The notes: a model not told the origin generated them from the sequence alone. A stretch of DNA of 64,000 nucleotides from Cerrena zonata (GCA_038087015.1 JASBNA010000003.1:62001-126000); one strand, 5' to 3'; shown: positions 24,052-36,132, counted from the first letter of the stretch. Numbers and translations are program-made.

Positions 24052-25333
24052 TACATCCCCATAGAGTCATCCCCCATAATAGTACCTCCTTAACAGGGTG
24101 AAAAATGCGAAAATAGGCTATCACCTCTACATATACTCAAATAACTATGGAGGGGAAGGCTCTATTGGTAATCTGGTTGGTAAAAATATAGATGTAGTAT
24201 CCTTCTAGAGGTATGTAGCTCCGCAAGCCCTACATACTGGTGGTTGGACCTACATAGCTTAACCACTTTGTGGAATATGGGCGAAAAAGCTATTTTTGTG
24301 TCCACAATTGCCAGGGATATACTTATGATATTAATAAGCGGTTTTCTTGTGCCTATAGCCCTTGGAGAGTACTCCAATTTGGTTCCTCCATTTGTCCTCA
24401 GACATAGAGGTGACTCTCCAAAATGCGACCCATCTCCCCTCTCCTCCTGACTCAGAAATACCCCAAATTGCACCTCTTTTGGGACCTACAGGTCTTACTA
24501 CTAGACCAAATAACATGAGGGGGGATAGCCTGGATGAGGGACAGTAAGTACTTCCTGAATCCCCAGCCACCATCATAGACCTTCCAGCCTGACCAATGGT
24601 ATAGAGGAAGGAGTGTCTTAGAGAATTGCAATTTGAGTGAAACTTGCATGTAGGGTACACTAACCCTAGTGTTAACAAAAAGTATGTCCTATGGCCAGGG
24701 CAGCTGTATATAACTGTGAGGGATACTTGAAAACCTCCATAAGCAGTTTTCTTTCTCCATGAATGTTGCTCTATATGTCTTTGGGTGGGTGTATGCTGGT
24801 TTGCATACAGTAATAGGGGTATATTGGGAGGTGATTTATAGGGGTACCTCCTTACTTGCAGCTCTGTAATCCTAGATATCATTTAGTATATATTAGAACT
24901 CCCAATATCCAGAAGTAGGGCCCCATTGGTGTAGGGGTAGGTGAGATACAAATATCTGCACCTCCTCCCCCTCCCCAGGGGTACCTTCCCTCCCCCTCTA
25001 CCATTTCATGTCTGATAACCAAGCCAATTGGTATATGTTGTTTCCTGCATATTTGACACGTCTAGCAGCAATCCTGACGCGTATAAACACGCTCTGACAC
25101 GTCATATTACTGTCCCATCCCATCCCTCCTCCTCCTCCTCCTCCTATCACTCAGTATTGATTCTATCACAAAGCGGTGTTGGGTATCACCTAAGATAGTA
25201 TATTCTAACATAATATGAGTATTACAGAATATTCTATCTATTAGAACAGAAGATACAATAGATGTTCTCCTCCTGGTACCTAAATAAAATGTTTCGACTA
25301 TAGCATACCCATACATTGTGCTAATGCCAAGCG
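24052..25333. other. Spacer between inverted arms
   Basis: 1,282 bp of AT-rich sequence. A 183-codon reverse frame (24,331-24,882) has no domain, no catalytic motif and a composition expected by chance. Several TGACACGT-type words cluster at 25,055-25,105. Confidence 0.5.
25124..25145 (+). repeat. (CTC)n microsatellite
   Basis: About seven consecutive CTC trinucleotides, inside the spacer of the foldback element. Confidence 0.9.
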
Positions 25334-25673
25334 GACTGGAATATGAGCTTCCCCATACTATATCCTGAACTTATTATCATTGATAGTCAAGGGAATGGCT
25401 GGTTCCCTGCCAATAGCCTAGGGTACCCCCCTAATTTCGCATTTTGGGGGTATTCCAAATACAGAACAGGCAGTTCTTATCCAATCGACCTGGGATCTTG
25501 TACACACCCTTTCCCAACATAGTAGAGGACCATACTACCTCTGCTTAATATTCTGACCGCTCCTTCCTACCCTATTTCAATTACAACCCCCCTTTTATCG
25601 ATTTATACCTACTATTTCTGTCATAACTCCCCCAGTTCTTATCCAAATGACATGGGGGTTTCAGATATGGATT
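25334..25673 (-). repeat. Inverted repeat arm 2 (340 bp)
   Basis: Reverse complement of arm 1. Homology stops exactly at GATATGGATT (25,673), beyond which the sequence differs from both other copies. Confidence 0.9.
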
Positions 25674-26258
25674 GATGAACGGGTGCAGATCCTTCCCATA
25701 CATACTACCCCGATCATCATGTTTGACCTACTCACCCTGTATAAAAATGGATGAAGCTTCTGTCCCTGGGTCCTGTATCACCTGGTCTCATGTACCGGCT
25801 CACTTCCGGACCTAATCACCCAGAAGAGCTTGCATCATACCATCTCACTTGCATAGATGCAACGTACACAATCTCAACCCCTCTTGAAGTATTCTTGTAT
25901 TTCGATACTTCTATCTCAATTGCTGTGCCGATTTCACCTCATCAAGAGTATTACCGCTCCAACGGTCATTGTTGCAACTTGCAACTACCAAAGATCTCAT
26001 TACTACCAGTTGTCTCTATCTTCTCTGTTGATGCTATTCATCTCAGTTATCCTTTGTCTTCAGTCTGTTCATTTATGTTTGATTGAAAATATTGTACATT
26101 GTACATTGTATGGCTATGATGATATATGTTGTATTGTTTATCCAATATGTAATTCACTTTAAATATGGATGTTTGCCTCTGTGTCTCTATCCTCAAATCT
26201 TCCCATTCCCCTATTCATCTCACAGCAATTGCATCTTATCTACTTCTGTCTTTCTACT
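25674..26258. other. Upstream region of DUF6533 copy B
   Basis: No gene is supported. Sequence becomes AT-rich towards the start codon. It contains a tandem GTACATT pair at 26,094-26,108. Confidence 0.35.
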
Positions 26259-28105
26259 ATGTCTGATGAGCTAGGTCTCACTCCTGATGAAGCTATTTTC
26301 TATATGTATGTGTCTATATTTATTGCTACAGCTATCTAATACATGTTCTCTAGCTCTCAAATTCAGCTTCTGAATTTTCTTTTGGCTGTTGCATTGAGTA
26401 ATCACTATAATATAATGGACAGTCACAAACTCACTTCTTCATAGCTCTTGCTGTCTATGATACAATTCTGTCATTCCCAAAGGAAGTCAAATGTATCTGG
26501 CAAGGAAAATTTGGCACAGGGCCCATTCTGTACCTGTTTATCAGATATGGCACTGTGTTAAATATGTTTTTGGAACTACTTTCAGGGTTTCCAGTCTCTA
26601 AAAGAGTGATTGTAAGTAATATCTCAAGTATTGTTACACTCCACTAAATCAAGATGCTAGGGGTAAATTGATTATATTTATCTCAGGTATGATACTACTA
26701 ACAGTTCAATCAGTTGCAAGGTGCAATTTTTTACAACTGATATTGTATCTCTCTGTTGTCTTTTCTCATATGCAGGTGAGTGACTAATATATCTCAATGA
26801 CATTGACTAACTATATAGCACTCTTATAGCATTTGACTGTGTGCGCATCTGGAGCATCTGCCAGCATGCATGGATTCCCACTGTCCTGGTATTTGTTTTG
26901 AGTATGTTTGAGCCAGCTATCAATATTGTGAGTGTCACTCTTCACTCAATATAAATCAGCACTTATACTATCAATAGTATGCCCGGCTTCCAACCTTTGT
27001 GGGATCATATCTAGTTGTACCATCAGGTCCATTGGCACATTGCTGGGTTGGGACAGATATCATCCCATATAAATAGTAAGCCAACCAGTCTCAAATAAAT
27101 ACCAATATTAACATCTGAAGTAGTTGTATGATTCTCATATTTCACTTTTATATATGCTGACAGGTGATTTTTACAGTGGCTGTGATTACCAGAACAATAT
27201 CTGTGACTGCAGATGCTGTAGTGCTAGGTCTCACCTTGTGGAAAACAATCTATATTTTCAGAGAAAGGGAAGAGGTTAGAGCTGGTAGCAAGCTTACTAC
27301 TAGACTGGCATATGGAGGTAATATTGTCAATATTGATGATTTTATATTAGTAACTGATATCATTGTTGATAGGCTCTATGCAATTTGGGTAGGTTTGAAT
27401 ATACTCAAGCACTCAGAAGGCTAATTCAAAAGTTTAGCTTATTGCTTCTTCTCAACATCCTTGCAGTACTTCTTGATATTTTAGCTGTTGCAGCAAGCAG
27501 TACTGTAAGCAATACCAATTCTTATGTATATATCAAACTTATAACATCTTTATAGACTTTCCCAAATACCTCACAGTTTCTTTTTATTCAGAATGTGTAA
27601 ATCTACTTATCAAATTTCTTATTATTGTCATTTCTCTGACTTATATCTTATAGCCTCACCTCAATCATTCTTTCACACTTCATCCTCAACCTCCGCTCTA
27701 CCTATCTCACAACCAACAATCCCTCACAGACCAGCTCAAAGCAGTCAAGTCTACACTTTGCTTCAGCTGTAGAAGGGAACATGGGAAGCAGCCTGAGTGG
27801 TTCTTGGGGCAGTAACATAGAGGAGGATGAAGAAGACACAGAGGGAGTCCAGTACTCTGACTACCCATTTGCTGCTGGATTGGATGATATCAGAGAAGCC
27901 AGTGGATCTGAGAATGTGGAGGAAGTTCCAGAGGCTGGGTGAGTATCATTATCTCTACTAACCTCAATAACCACTAACAATTTATTATTTGATTTCAAGC
28001 CCATCTGTCACCACTCATGATTCTGAGGTTCTTACAACAATCACTGGTACTGGTACCTCTGCAGTTGGAGGGATTGGGGAGATTGAGTTACAAGAGATTG
28101 TCTAA
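26259..28105 (+). CDS. DUF6533 family putative 7TM protein, copy B
   Basis: Same exon order as copies A and C. The product begins MSDELGLTPDEAIF. The core exon (about 26,444-26,610) gives YDTILSFPKEVKCIW and GKFGTGPILYLFIRYGTV. It is followed by FDCVRIWSICQHAWIP, YARLPTFVGSYLVVPSG plus PLAHCWVGTDIIPYK, VITRTISVTADAVVLGLTLW (from 27,182), LLNILAVLLDILAVAA-like sequence and SIILSHFILNLRS. The acidic, Ser-rich tail ends at TAA 28,103. Hydrophobic exons fit a seven-helix membrane protein. An in-frame TAG (27,074-27,076) overlaps the GTAAGC donor as in the paralogs, and the first exon shows no clear donor. The family is established in basidiomycetes; its function is unknown. The protein-level conservation suggests selection acted until recently. 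Confidence 0.7.
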
Positions 28106-29820
28106 ATATTGGGATATAGTTCTAGAGTCTAGTTATTAGTACTAGTGATATTTTGTCTATGTATGTGCTTGTCCTAGTTTATGTTTCTTCATTCCCTGTT
28201 TTCTATATATATTGACAGTGTGTATTCAACACATTGTCTTACACAACAGGGATCCCAAACTCATAGCACAAAAATCAATTTACCTGTACCAACTGCTGCT
28301 AGTAATATTAATGACTTCACTGGGAGTCCTGTTATGAAGAAACAAAGGTACTGGGCATCAACTTCAAAGTGAAGTTGTCTCCCCCATAGTCAACATATCA
28401 CACCTCTAACTTGTGAGTATCCTCCATGTTTCAGATTCTGTGGATAATGAACTTGACCTTCTGGATATTGGTCCAGACATGATGGCTCAGCATCGTATCG
28501 GATGGATCGGCACCCACAATGTCCAGGATGGCGGCATCAGTACATGTCATACTTTTTTTAACAGCTGCAAGTCTGGGGACTTGGATCATAAGCATTCGAA
28601 GGAAACCACTCATTATAATTCCGGTCGTAAAGTTGTCCAGTACAACAGGACTCGTATCGGACAAATTTCGATGCCAGCAAAAACGGGCTTGTCGGATTCT
28701 CCCGTCAATGGTTGAGCTCCAATCATGACACCTTTGAAATATACCAAGAGCATCTGAGCTTGTACATTCATGAATAAAGCTGATACGTACAAGTATCGAT
28801 AGATCATCATTAGCATCAGGGGTCTTTTTTTCTTCGGTAGCCTCACCACGGCAAAACACTCACTGCGGTACCATCAAAAGATTTGTTAGGTTGAAAAAGC
28901 GAGCCGGTTACCTTTCCTCAGAGTATTGTACTAATGGACCTCTAGTACGCCTGAATGAAGCACGCCGCTCTTGGCACTTGCTTACATTGCTAATAGGCAG
29001 GATCGACGGGGCGAGTACTACTAGACGTTATGCTGAGTCGTCAAAGGATGCCCCAATGATCCCATACTTGATAGCAGTAGCGCAACAGGTCTGTTTCAGA
29101 GCCATGCTGTAGTCATCTCTGCAGCGTCGATCAAACATGCAGAACATAAACTGCGGACACGATGAGGTCAATGGTTGCGACTCCAATGAAACCGAGTCTC
29201 GGTTCTTGTTCTGGAACCAAACTTTTCTGGCCATTGGGTTGTCCAGTATCTGTGGTACCTCGGGAGGTTTCGACAAGGCCTATGTCAGGGGTCAAAGCAT
29301 ACAAGTATCTTGTGAGCGATACCGCTTGATGTGGAGTCCAAGAGATAACTACAGACATCCTATGGTGTAATATCACGGGAGCACTGAGCGTAAAAAGAGG
29401 CGCACTTACAGGTGCAACGGCCGATAATTCTCTTCACCGAATGATCAGGCTGAGTAACTAACAGAGAAACAGGCATATTGAAGCAAACCGTGGTCTCGAG
29501 CGTAGAAGGCTTCTCAGAGAGGTAATACTCTCACTCTCAAGCTTCCGGGGCAGAGGTGTTATCGTAATCCCATTGTCTACCCGTTCTTCAACAGCAGGGA
29601 GGAAGTAAAGCAGGGGATCAGTCGGCCAGAGAAGAGCAAGTCAGAGCCTCCGCAAGGGGGAGAACCAGTAAGACTTTGAGTCGAGTCAACTATGCTTAGT
29701 GTGGGACAATTGTTAGTTTGAGGGAGCGAGACTGCAGAGAAGACGACCAGGTAGTGGCGGAATCCATCCAACGGGCTTGTTGAAACACAGTGGAGAAGAC
29801 ACGAAGAGGACGATGAGGAT
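28106..29820 (-). pseudogene. Repeated unit 4, reverse-strand arm (G1), decayed
   Basis: Reverse frames at 28,431-28,859 (142 codons) and 29,028-29,276 (82 codons) are exon-like. The first contains LVRISFIHECTSSDALGIFQ, and the corresponding DNA recurs in unit 7 at 48,255-48,410. The second, with FCMFDRRCRDD, is followed in unit 5 by related DNA around TTCTGCATGTATAGATC. The arm nearest the core (29,577-29,771) is frame-broken. No domain is recognised. Units 4 and 7 share the most G1 sequence. Confidence 0.4.
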
Positions 29821-29821
29821 T

Positions 29822-29880
29822 AGGTGAGCATCCAGCGTCGATCAATTTGGGCACTTGCTTGTCGTCTCTCCGTTCCGTTC
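29822..29880. promoter_or_regulatory. Divergent core, unit 4 (CCAAT lost)
   Basis: It contains GCATCCAGCGTCGATCAATT followed by TGGGCACTTGCTTGTC. Position and the CGATCAATTT...TGCTTG words match units 2 and 3, but CCAAT is changed to CCAG, consistent with decay of this promoter. Confidence 0.4.
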
Positions 29881-31900
29881 ATTACGATGCTATCGACAAT
29901 GACATAGCTTACTCTACCGACAATGAACTGAACTGCTACGAATCTTGAAACCCTTGGCCTAATATTCTCTCTATAGCCCTGCATCACCCCGCTCAGCTAT
30001 TCGGGTGAGCAGTATCCATCCCCCAGCTAGCCGATATCTCCAGACATCCCCTTGGATGAGCTCAGGCCGTCTCCGCTGCTCGAAAGCGTGCCTCCCCTAG
30101 TACCGGTACATCCCATCTTTCAATTGGATGTTTGAAATGAACAGGGAGATTATCTTTCGGATCTAGAGTATGGGCATAAACGGCTGACTTACATCATGCG
30201 TACGCTCGTCCCATTCCATTGCTTGTACGGCTCACTAACCCTGTATACATGTAGAAGGTTTAGTCTCTTATCCTCATCTAGATAGAGCTTGAAACCTTGC
30301 CGCAGAAACTCGAACTTAGCCATCGCTATAGACTGTTCCTTGATACAACCTTCAGCTTTCTTCATACCCTCGACCTCGACTGGTCAACGTCAAGTATTAT
30401 ACACGGCTCCTTCATCAAAGACCAGCTTCGAACACATACATTTCTAGATTTACACTTACTCAACACCTCTTTGTCTGTCAATGGGATATCATGCGTCCCT
30501 CTCAATCCTCATTGTCTTCTCGCCTTCATTGGTTTTCGTATCCTCAACGTATTCATGCTTGTCAATCCACAATATATCCGCCTCGAGGCTCGATTTGAGG
30601 ATAGATGTCACACCACACTCATCGCACGGTACTTTCACGGCATGTTTTCAATGCACTGGAACTATTCGCTCTCGATCCTGACTATGACTATAGTATTTTA
30701 GCATACAGTCAGACCCTCTATTCAATACCCTCCGCTTATTCCCCGATGTTTTCCTTCTCGACAACTTATAAAGCTACCGAGAAAACGTGATTAAGCACTC
30801 GAATATTGCATCCAACCTTCATCCCATCCCAGTCCGTTACCTTCCGCCTTCATTGATCTCCCATCACCCATATTCAATGCCTCGCATATACGGGAGAATC
30901 TCGAATGTGGATTGAGGTTTTCGGAAAGGAATCTGCCTTTCGGACTCAATTATTTGACAATACCTCGTCCCGGGATTCTCTTTTCTTGCTCGTTTAGGGA
31001 GATCCCTTGGACGACTACCTTCGGACACATGAACTCCCCTTTACCTAGGCCTGGAAGAGTACTTATGCAACTCTCACCTCGGGACCCACGTCTCTACTCA
31101 GATTTACGAGATTCAGAGCGATGTGCTAAATCGCAGCTGTACGTGTACCTTCATGATTCCATATTGACGTCATGACCGTCTCTAATGCTCATCACCATGC
31201 CATTTAACTGATCATGCCCTTAGATCGCCGTTCTCCGCTTCTCAATACGTCCCATCTGTGAGTGATGTGGTGCCAGAAGATTGGGACTCGATGTCTAATT
31301 GGTATTTCGCTGATATGGTGTCATGAAATGTAATCGCCGACAGTGAACGCATGAAACGGTACACCTCTGGGTTGTCCGTCTCAGCGTTTCCAGCGATATT
31401 TATGTCTGCGATGAGACTTGCACTCTCATCTCATGGGCTTCGTGTATCTTCGATGAGCCTGCCCCATCAACACCTTGTAAGGTCTTTCTGTACCTCCACA
31501 ATCCCATCCAACCAGTTATAAGATCATGTTCCGAATATGAGTGCTGGCTGTATGACAATAGTATGTGCTCATTCTTCTTACTGATTATTCATGATTATAG
31601 AATCTTTCCTGTTATAACATGCAGGATCTGATCTTAGACTACGCTGTAGGCTGCTATTACGCTCGATGTACTCTTAACGAGTCAGGCAAAAACGCTCCGT
31701 TCTTAGTCCTCCAGCCTCGTCTAACGCCAAATATCTGTGTGTACTGGTTCCCTCCACTGATTGTCGTGATCTTTGTCTCATTTAAAAACGAGACCTAACT
31801 GTGATTTCATAGGTAATCTCACGATCTTAGATGCATGAGGAAGTTATAAGATCGGGCACTAAATATTGTCAGTGTGGGAAATAGTGCTTCTAGTTATTCT
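29881..31900 (+). pseudogene. Repeated unit 4, forward-strand arm (G2), decayed
   Basis: Landmarks in order: a helical exon at 30,112-30,200 with an in-frame TGA at 30,133-30,135; CTCGACCTCGACTGGTCAAC near 30,370; CTCGATTTGAGGATAGATGT near 30,590; GTGCTAAATCGCAGCTGTAC near 31,125; and a TTATAAGATCATGTTCCGAA splice-flanked block near 31,518. The 134-codon frame at 30,297-30,701 is the best remaining piece; it has hydrophobic runs but no known domain. The arm leads directly into the kinase-like gene. Confidence 0.45.
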
Positions 31901-32766
31901 GACTTTACACGCTGGATCCGTCATCACTACACCATCATCATGCCGTACGTCGATAAGCTCTTCTCTCATGAGGTTCTGCTTCAGCCTATCCCCGCTCCTC
32001 CTCGACTTCAGGAGGGATTATAACATAACTCTAGCCGTTTCTGCCCCACGGCCGTTCCTCGTCTTATTCTGAAACCTCTCGGAGATGAGATTAGAGACGA
32101 CGTAGATTGGCTTTCCATTGTGACGACACACCTTTATTGTACGGACATCCCCCGATATCAACCACCTGTCATTTATCCTAAGGAAAATGCGATTCCGTAC
32201 GTTCGAAGGTCCTAATAGTCGTTCTCATACTGATGCTCATGCCTGGCAGGCGCATTGATTACTTCTGTGATGTAGTGGTACAGCCCGTCCTGGATCTCCT
32301 CTATTCTTTGCGTTTTAGTGCTTCATGGCCTCCGATCACTTACAGCAAGTCGACATCTAATGGTATGTACACATGATATGCATACCTCAGTGAGTACGAA
32401 CGCTAATGATACAACTAGATCATTCTTCGGTCATCATTCACAAACCACGAATGGATCCTACAATTGCAACAAAACGTAAGGCTAATCTGTCATGGCCTTT
32501 ACCTGTGGTAATCGTTTTAGTGAGTGTTTCTATTGATGCTTGTCATCTCATTGGATCGAAGGAAGCTGACCTCAACAGACTCCCACCATGTTACACGGCA
32601 TTGTTACTTCAGATCCTTACTATGTGGCCAGGATCGCAGACATACTGAAACCCATCTGGGAATCTGACCCAGACACTTACGTTCTTGGTTGCGACTTCAA
32701 AAATGTTCTCACTTTGCGGTTACAACATGACTCGAATGTACGGGAAATCATATGCAGTTATGCTCC

Positions 32767-32772
32767 CATACC
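32767..32772 (+). repeat. Target-site duplication of MITE copy 1, left
   Basis: CATACC directly before the element; an identical hexamer follows it at 33,487-33,492. Confidence 0.65.
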
Positions 32773-33486
32773 TATGGGTAATATAGTGTCCAATAATTAT
32801 GGACTTGCGCGGCACAAATTTGCTTGTCGCGCGGCAAATGAGTTCGTCATTCCACTCATTCCACGGCACGTTGTTGAGATCATCAAAAATGTTACGGTAA
32901 GTTCAAGTTGAGGTGGATCATATTTGCGGTAAGTCAACTTCAGATCTATACTGTCAGCGAGTCTCAGAAAATAACTGAATACTTGGTTGAACTTTCAGTC
33001 CCAAAATTCACTATGTCAAAGTCTTAGATCCTCACATTCCTAAGTATATCATACAATTTTCTTATTGATATACCTTATGAAGGCCCCGGGATCGCTTCTT
33101 GATTAAAATTGAGTCTTGTAGAAAGGGAAAATAGTATGTGATACTATGAAGTTCTCGAGTCACCTCTGATACAGATGGACTCATGATAATGAGGGTTGGT
33201 ATGTACTTTGAAGCTGTTAGACTTGTATTGGTAAGGTCCTATTACTCCCTTGTATGCAACATTAGCTTTAGCTCTTAATCCGAGTCTAAGACATAGACTT
33301 GCTGTGTCATGTGCTGAGATCACCACAACTGGTCGCGTAAAAACATGTTTTCGACTTCGCGCGGAAATTTCTCGGATGTTCATCACTTGCCGTGGATTTG
33401 ACCCACGAAGTTGACAACCTGCCGCGAAATCTTGAAATTTGAGCACTTACCGCAAAAAGTAATTATTGGACACTATATAGCCCACA
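32773..33486. mobile_element. MITE copy 1 (714 bp) inserted in kinase-like gene
   Basis: It starts TATGGGTAATATAGTGTCCA and ends with TTGGACACTATATAGCCCAC followed by A, giving TIRs of roughly 20-28 bp with few mismatches. Subterminal GCGCGG and CCGCGAAAT/TTACCGC words are shared with the copy at 56.2 kb. It has no coding capacity; a 100-codon reverse frame at 33,144-33,446 is fortuitous. Removing the element plus one flanking hexamer makes the gene read through in frame. Confidence 0.75.
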
Positions 33487-33492
33487 CATACC
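33487..33492 (+). repeat. Target-site duplication of MITE copy 1, right
   Basis: CATACC, identical to 32,767-32,772. Confidence 0.65.
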
Positions 33493-34729
33493 CGATCTCG
33501 TCCCTGTACGGGTCATCCTAGCAAGTTTCTTGATTACCCCGATTGTCGGAATACGATATATAGCGTGGAAACTCCTGAATGATGATGACTCCAATCAGGG
33601 AATCGGTCCTCTGTTACCTCCAGAACATACCCCTCTATTGCCGGACAACGCGATATTTGCTCGCTATTGTCGTCATTCTGACTTCGATTATCCTCTGATT
33701 GCCCGGTCTAAGGAGCACTGGGCTCAGTTCTCTCGCTGGAAAACCCATCTGGTCGAGATTGTGGCTTCGCATGTTTCCGATGGTGATGTACTGCTAGGAA
33801 TGACAGATAGGTTCGCTCAAGTGAATCCGTTGCTCCAGCCGTTCTACCCTGCCATCCTGCCTCCGAAACCCACCATGCAAACTTTTGAAAGCTGTCAGCG
33901 TACCGATCCTCTGCGAGAGTTCTCTCCACAGCTTACTCGGTCTTCTTCATTCACCGTCCGTGTACTACGAGAGCTTACTCAGAGCCAAGATGTTACAGGA
34001 CCTCGTCCCTGTCGTACCTATGTCTGCCAATTACTTACTATTGATGACTGTCCACTGAATAATCCTGCACCTTTGTTGTGCTTGATGCTCTACGACGACC
34101 GTTTTCTCCAGTTTCAGCTCTTCCAAAAATGGCAGACAGCAGAAGACTTGGTAAGAAATGAGATAGCTGTGTATCAGAAGCTGGATTTCATGCAGGCATC
34201 GTTACTGCCCTACTTCTACAGAGCGCATCTCGTGAGTCTGCCAATTTGTTAGCATCGCTTCTGTTAGTTTAACCCCAGGTAGTTCACCTTGCCGTCTGGA
34301 CCTCCACTTCATGGTATCTTAATGGAATATCTTGATGCACCAATGGCCTCAAAAGAGAGTATTCAAGCACTCTCGGAAGATGAACAGCTTCAATTGGTAA
34401 GAATCCTTATCCTTCTCAATCTCGTATTCGTTCATTCATTGATCGTTGATGGACAGATCCGAAGTACACGTCATGGCATCCGTATTCTGCAATACGCCGA
34501 TATATCTCAGCACGATTGGCATCGCCGTCAAATCCTCATTTATCGTCACGAATCATCCGTGCATTATGTCTTCATTGACTTTGCCGCTTGTACTCAAAGT
34601 CTCGGTGGTTGGCAGGAACATACATCCGATGATATTGAGGGGAGTGCTTATTCATTGATAGGTAACGGTGTATTGTCACAAGAGTGGGTCGCTCAAGTAT
34701 ATGGTCATCGGGAGGTATGGGACCGATAG

Positions 34730-36083
34730 GCAAATTGTCCTCAGGAGCTTGAAAAATTATATTATCAACCAGATAGCCCTTTCATGTCGGTGCTAGGAAG
34801 TTGGTGGCATGGGTAGTGTAGTCTACAATTCTATACTTACGGAAGAGGTTGTTGGTACGGCAAGAAATGTAAATAGATTGCGTACGTATTCAAGAAAGGA
34901 TCCTTATCAAAACGGCACTGGTAAATTTGCATAATGAACCTGATCATTTAAGGACAAGGGCCTGCGATGTCGTGTACCGTCGAGCTCCAATCGCGTGAAT
35001 TTCAACACATATTATGTTGCCTGCAGTACCAATAGTATTCTCAATAAGTAATTTGGAGCACCCACAATGAATCCTCAGGTCTCCTACTCCCAACTTCACC
35101 ATGGCATTATATTTGCTATCCCAAGATTCTGTCCTCCAAACTGAATAAGTCGGGTTCATTTTGCATATAACGTCATTCCAGCTGAAGTCTTGGGTACTGA
35201 ATGTGTTCATCCTCTCGTTATCAACGAGGCAGAGTGATGACTGATACACGTCCATGTCGTTTTGCCTCGTCAGAAAACATCCCAGTTGTCGAATAGCTGA
35301 TGACAACAGCGGGACCGTCGTTGAAGGTTCGGTAACGTCGATGATAGTGATCTATACATGCAGAACATAAAGTGCATACACATGAGTCGCAACATGGAGG
35401 GCTTTTCAAGAACAAGAAGAGGGGTAGGCTGACAAGATCCCCAGCGAAATGCAGTCGCATCTCTCGCTGGATGTCTCAGAACAACTAGCAGTCAGGGTGC
35501 CTCGAGAGGTTTCTAGGAAATAAAGGTTAAATAGTGGAGTAAACGAACGTAAAGTGGGAGAGTTTGAGTCGACTGCTCAACACGGAGTCACACAACAAAG
35601 ATACACCCTATGTTGTAGTGTTAGAGAAGTACCAGGTATACGAGGATGCGTGCTTACGAACAGGACGATCATTCTAATGTTGTCTCTCCAAAAGCAGACC
35701 TCAGACTCGGAGACTGCTTGATAAACTGAACCCCTAGCCTTTTGGTGGGTTTGAACCTGGTAGCCTTCTCAGAGACAGGCAATGGACTCTAGCCTACCCT
35801 TCTGGAGTACAGAGAAGCGGTTTTATTTATATGATAGTCTTCCTGTTATTCAGAAGCAGGGGTAGGCGGAACAAGGTACAAGCAAGAGGAGGACTCAGGA
35901 GTCTCTGCAAGGTGGGTGGGGAAGAAAGAAGGGTTCCGAGTCGACCATAGCGTGAGACGATTGTGGATTCAAGGAGCTGATGCTGTAGAGAGGGCGACTA
36001 GGTACAAGAAGAATCACGGAATGGACCTATTGATAGATAGTGGAGAGAAGGCATGAAGAGCCGGACTCTCTAAGAACGACGAG
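34730..36083 (-). pseudogene. Repeated unit 5, reverse-strand arm (G1), decayed
   Basis: Reverse frames at 34,944-35,306 (120 codons) and 35,221-35,460 (79 codons) are the longest. The GAAACCTCTCGAGGCACC block near 35,500-35,515 (reverse strand) matches GAAACCTCCCGAGGTACC of unit 4. The block around CTTCTCTAACACTACAACAT near 35,605-35,630 matches CTTCTCTGACACTTCAACAT of unit 7. The Ser/Thr-rich end next to the core is broken. No domain is recognised. Confidence 0.4.
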
Positions 36084-36132
36084 AGCTTTGGTTGGTATCC
36101 AATCAGAACGCGTCGATCAGCTCAAGCGCTCA
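36084..36132. promoter_or_regulatory. Divergent core with CCAAT box, unit 5
   Basis: GAGCTTTGGTTGGTATCC runs into AATCAGAACGCGTCGATCAG. It is nearly identical to the unit 3 core over about 40 bp. Confidence 0.5.

Larger units (their letters stand above)
23286..25673. mobile_element. Foldback-type element with 340-bp inverted arms and a hairpin flank
   Basis: From left to right it has a palindrome-rich end (23,286-23,345), about 370 bp of unique flank (called A here), a 340-bp arm, a 1,282-bp spacer and the same arm inverted. A plus the beginning of the arm recurs inverted at 61,191-61,706, so A and the arm belong to one mobile family. The element is far more AT-rich than its surroundings. 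No transposase is recognisable in the spacer. The structure is asymmetric, because the right arm ends at 25,673 without a copy of A. It may be a non-autonomous foldback transposon, or two opposed copies of one element joined head to head. Confidence 0.6.
31940..34729 (+). pseudogene. Kinase-like protein gene (G3), frameshifted and split by a MITE
   Basis: The 5' exon starts MPYVDKLFSHEVLLQ, like the unit 7 copy, but shifts frame near 32,020. IDYFCDVVVQPVLDLLYS follows at about 32,255. A cleaner segment at 32,588-32,772 (YYVARIADILKPIW to ICSYAPIP) is interrupted by a MITE, then resumes at 33,493 as DLVPVRVILASFLITPIVG. Three downstream exons (33,493-34,231; 34,283-34,396; 34,457-34,729) splice in phase. 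They give a protein-kinase-like region: NEIAVYQKL (C-helix Glu), GILMEYLDAP (hinge), QYADISQHDWHRRQIL (catalytic loop, HD in place of HRD) and FIDFAAC (DFA in place of DFG). The position expected for the ATP-binding Lys reads LCLMLYDD, with Met. The catalytic half is well kept, but the gene as a whole is broken. Confidence 0.7.

Noticed and set aside
24331..24882. 183-codon reverse ORF in the foldback spacer
   Set aside because: No domain, no catalytic motif and no repeated copy; composition is what AT-rich palindromic DNA gives by chance.
23712..25673. LTR retrotransposon interpretation of the 340-bp repeats
   Set aside because: The repeats are inverted, not direct, and no gag/pol sequence lies between them.
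33144..33446. 100-codon reverse ORF
   Set aside because: It lies wholly inside the MITE and has no counterpart in the other MITE copy.
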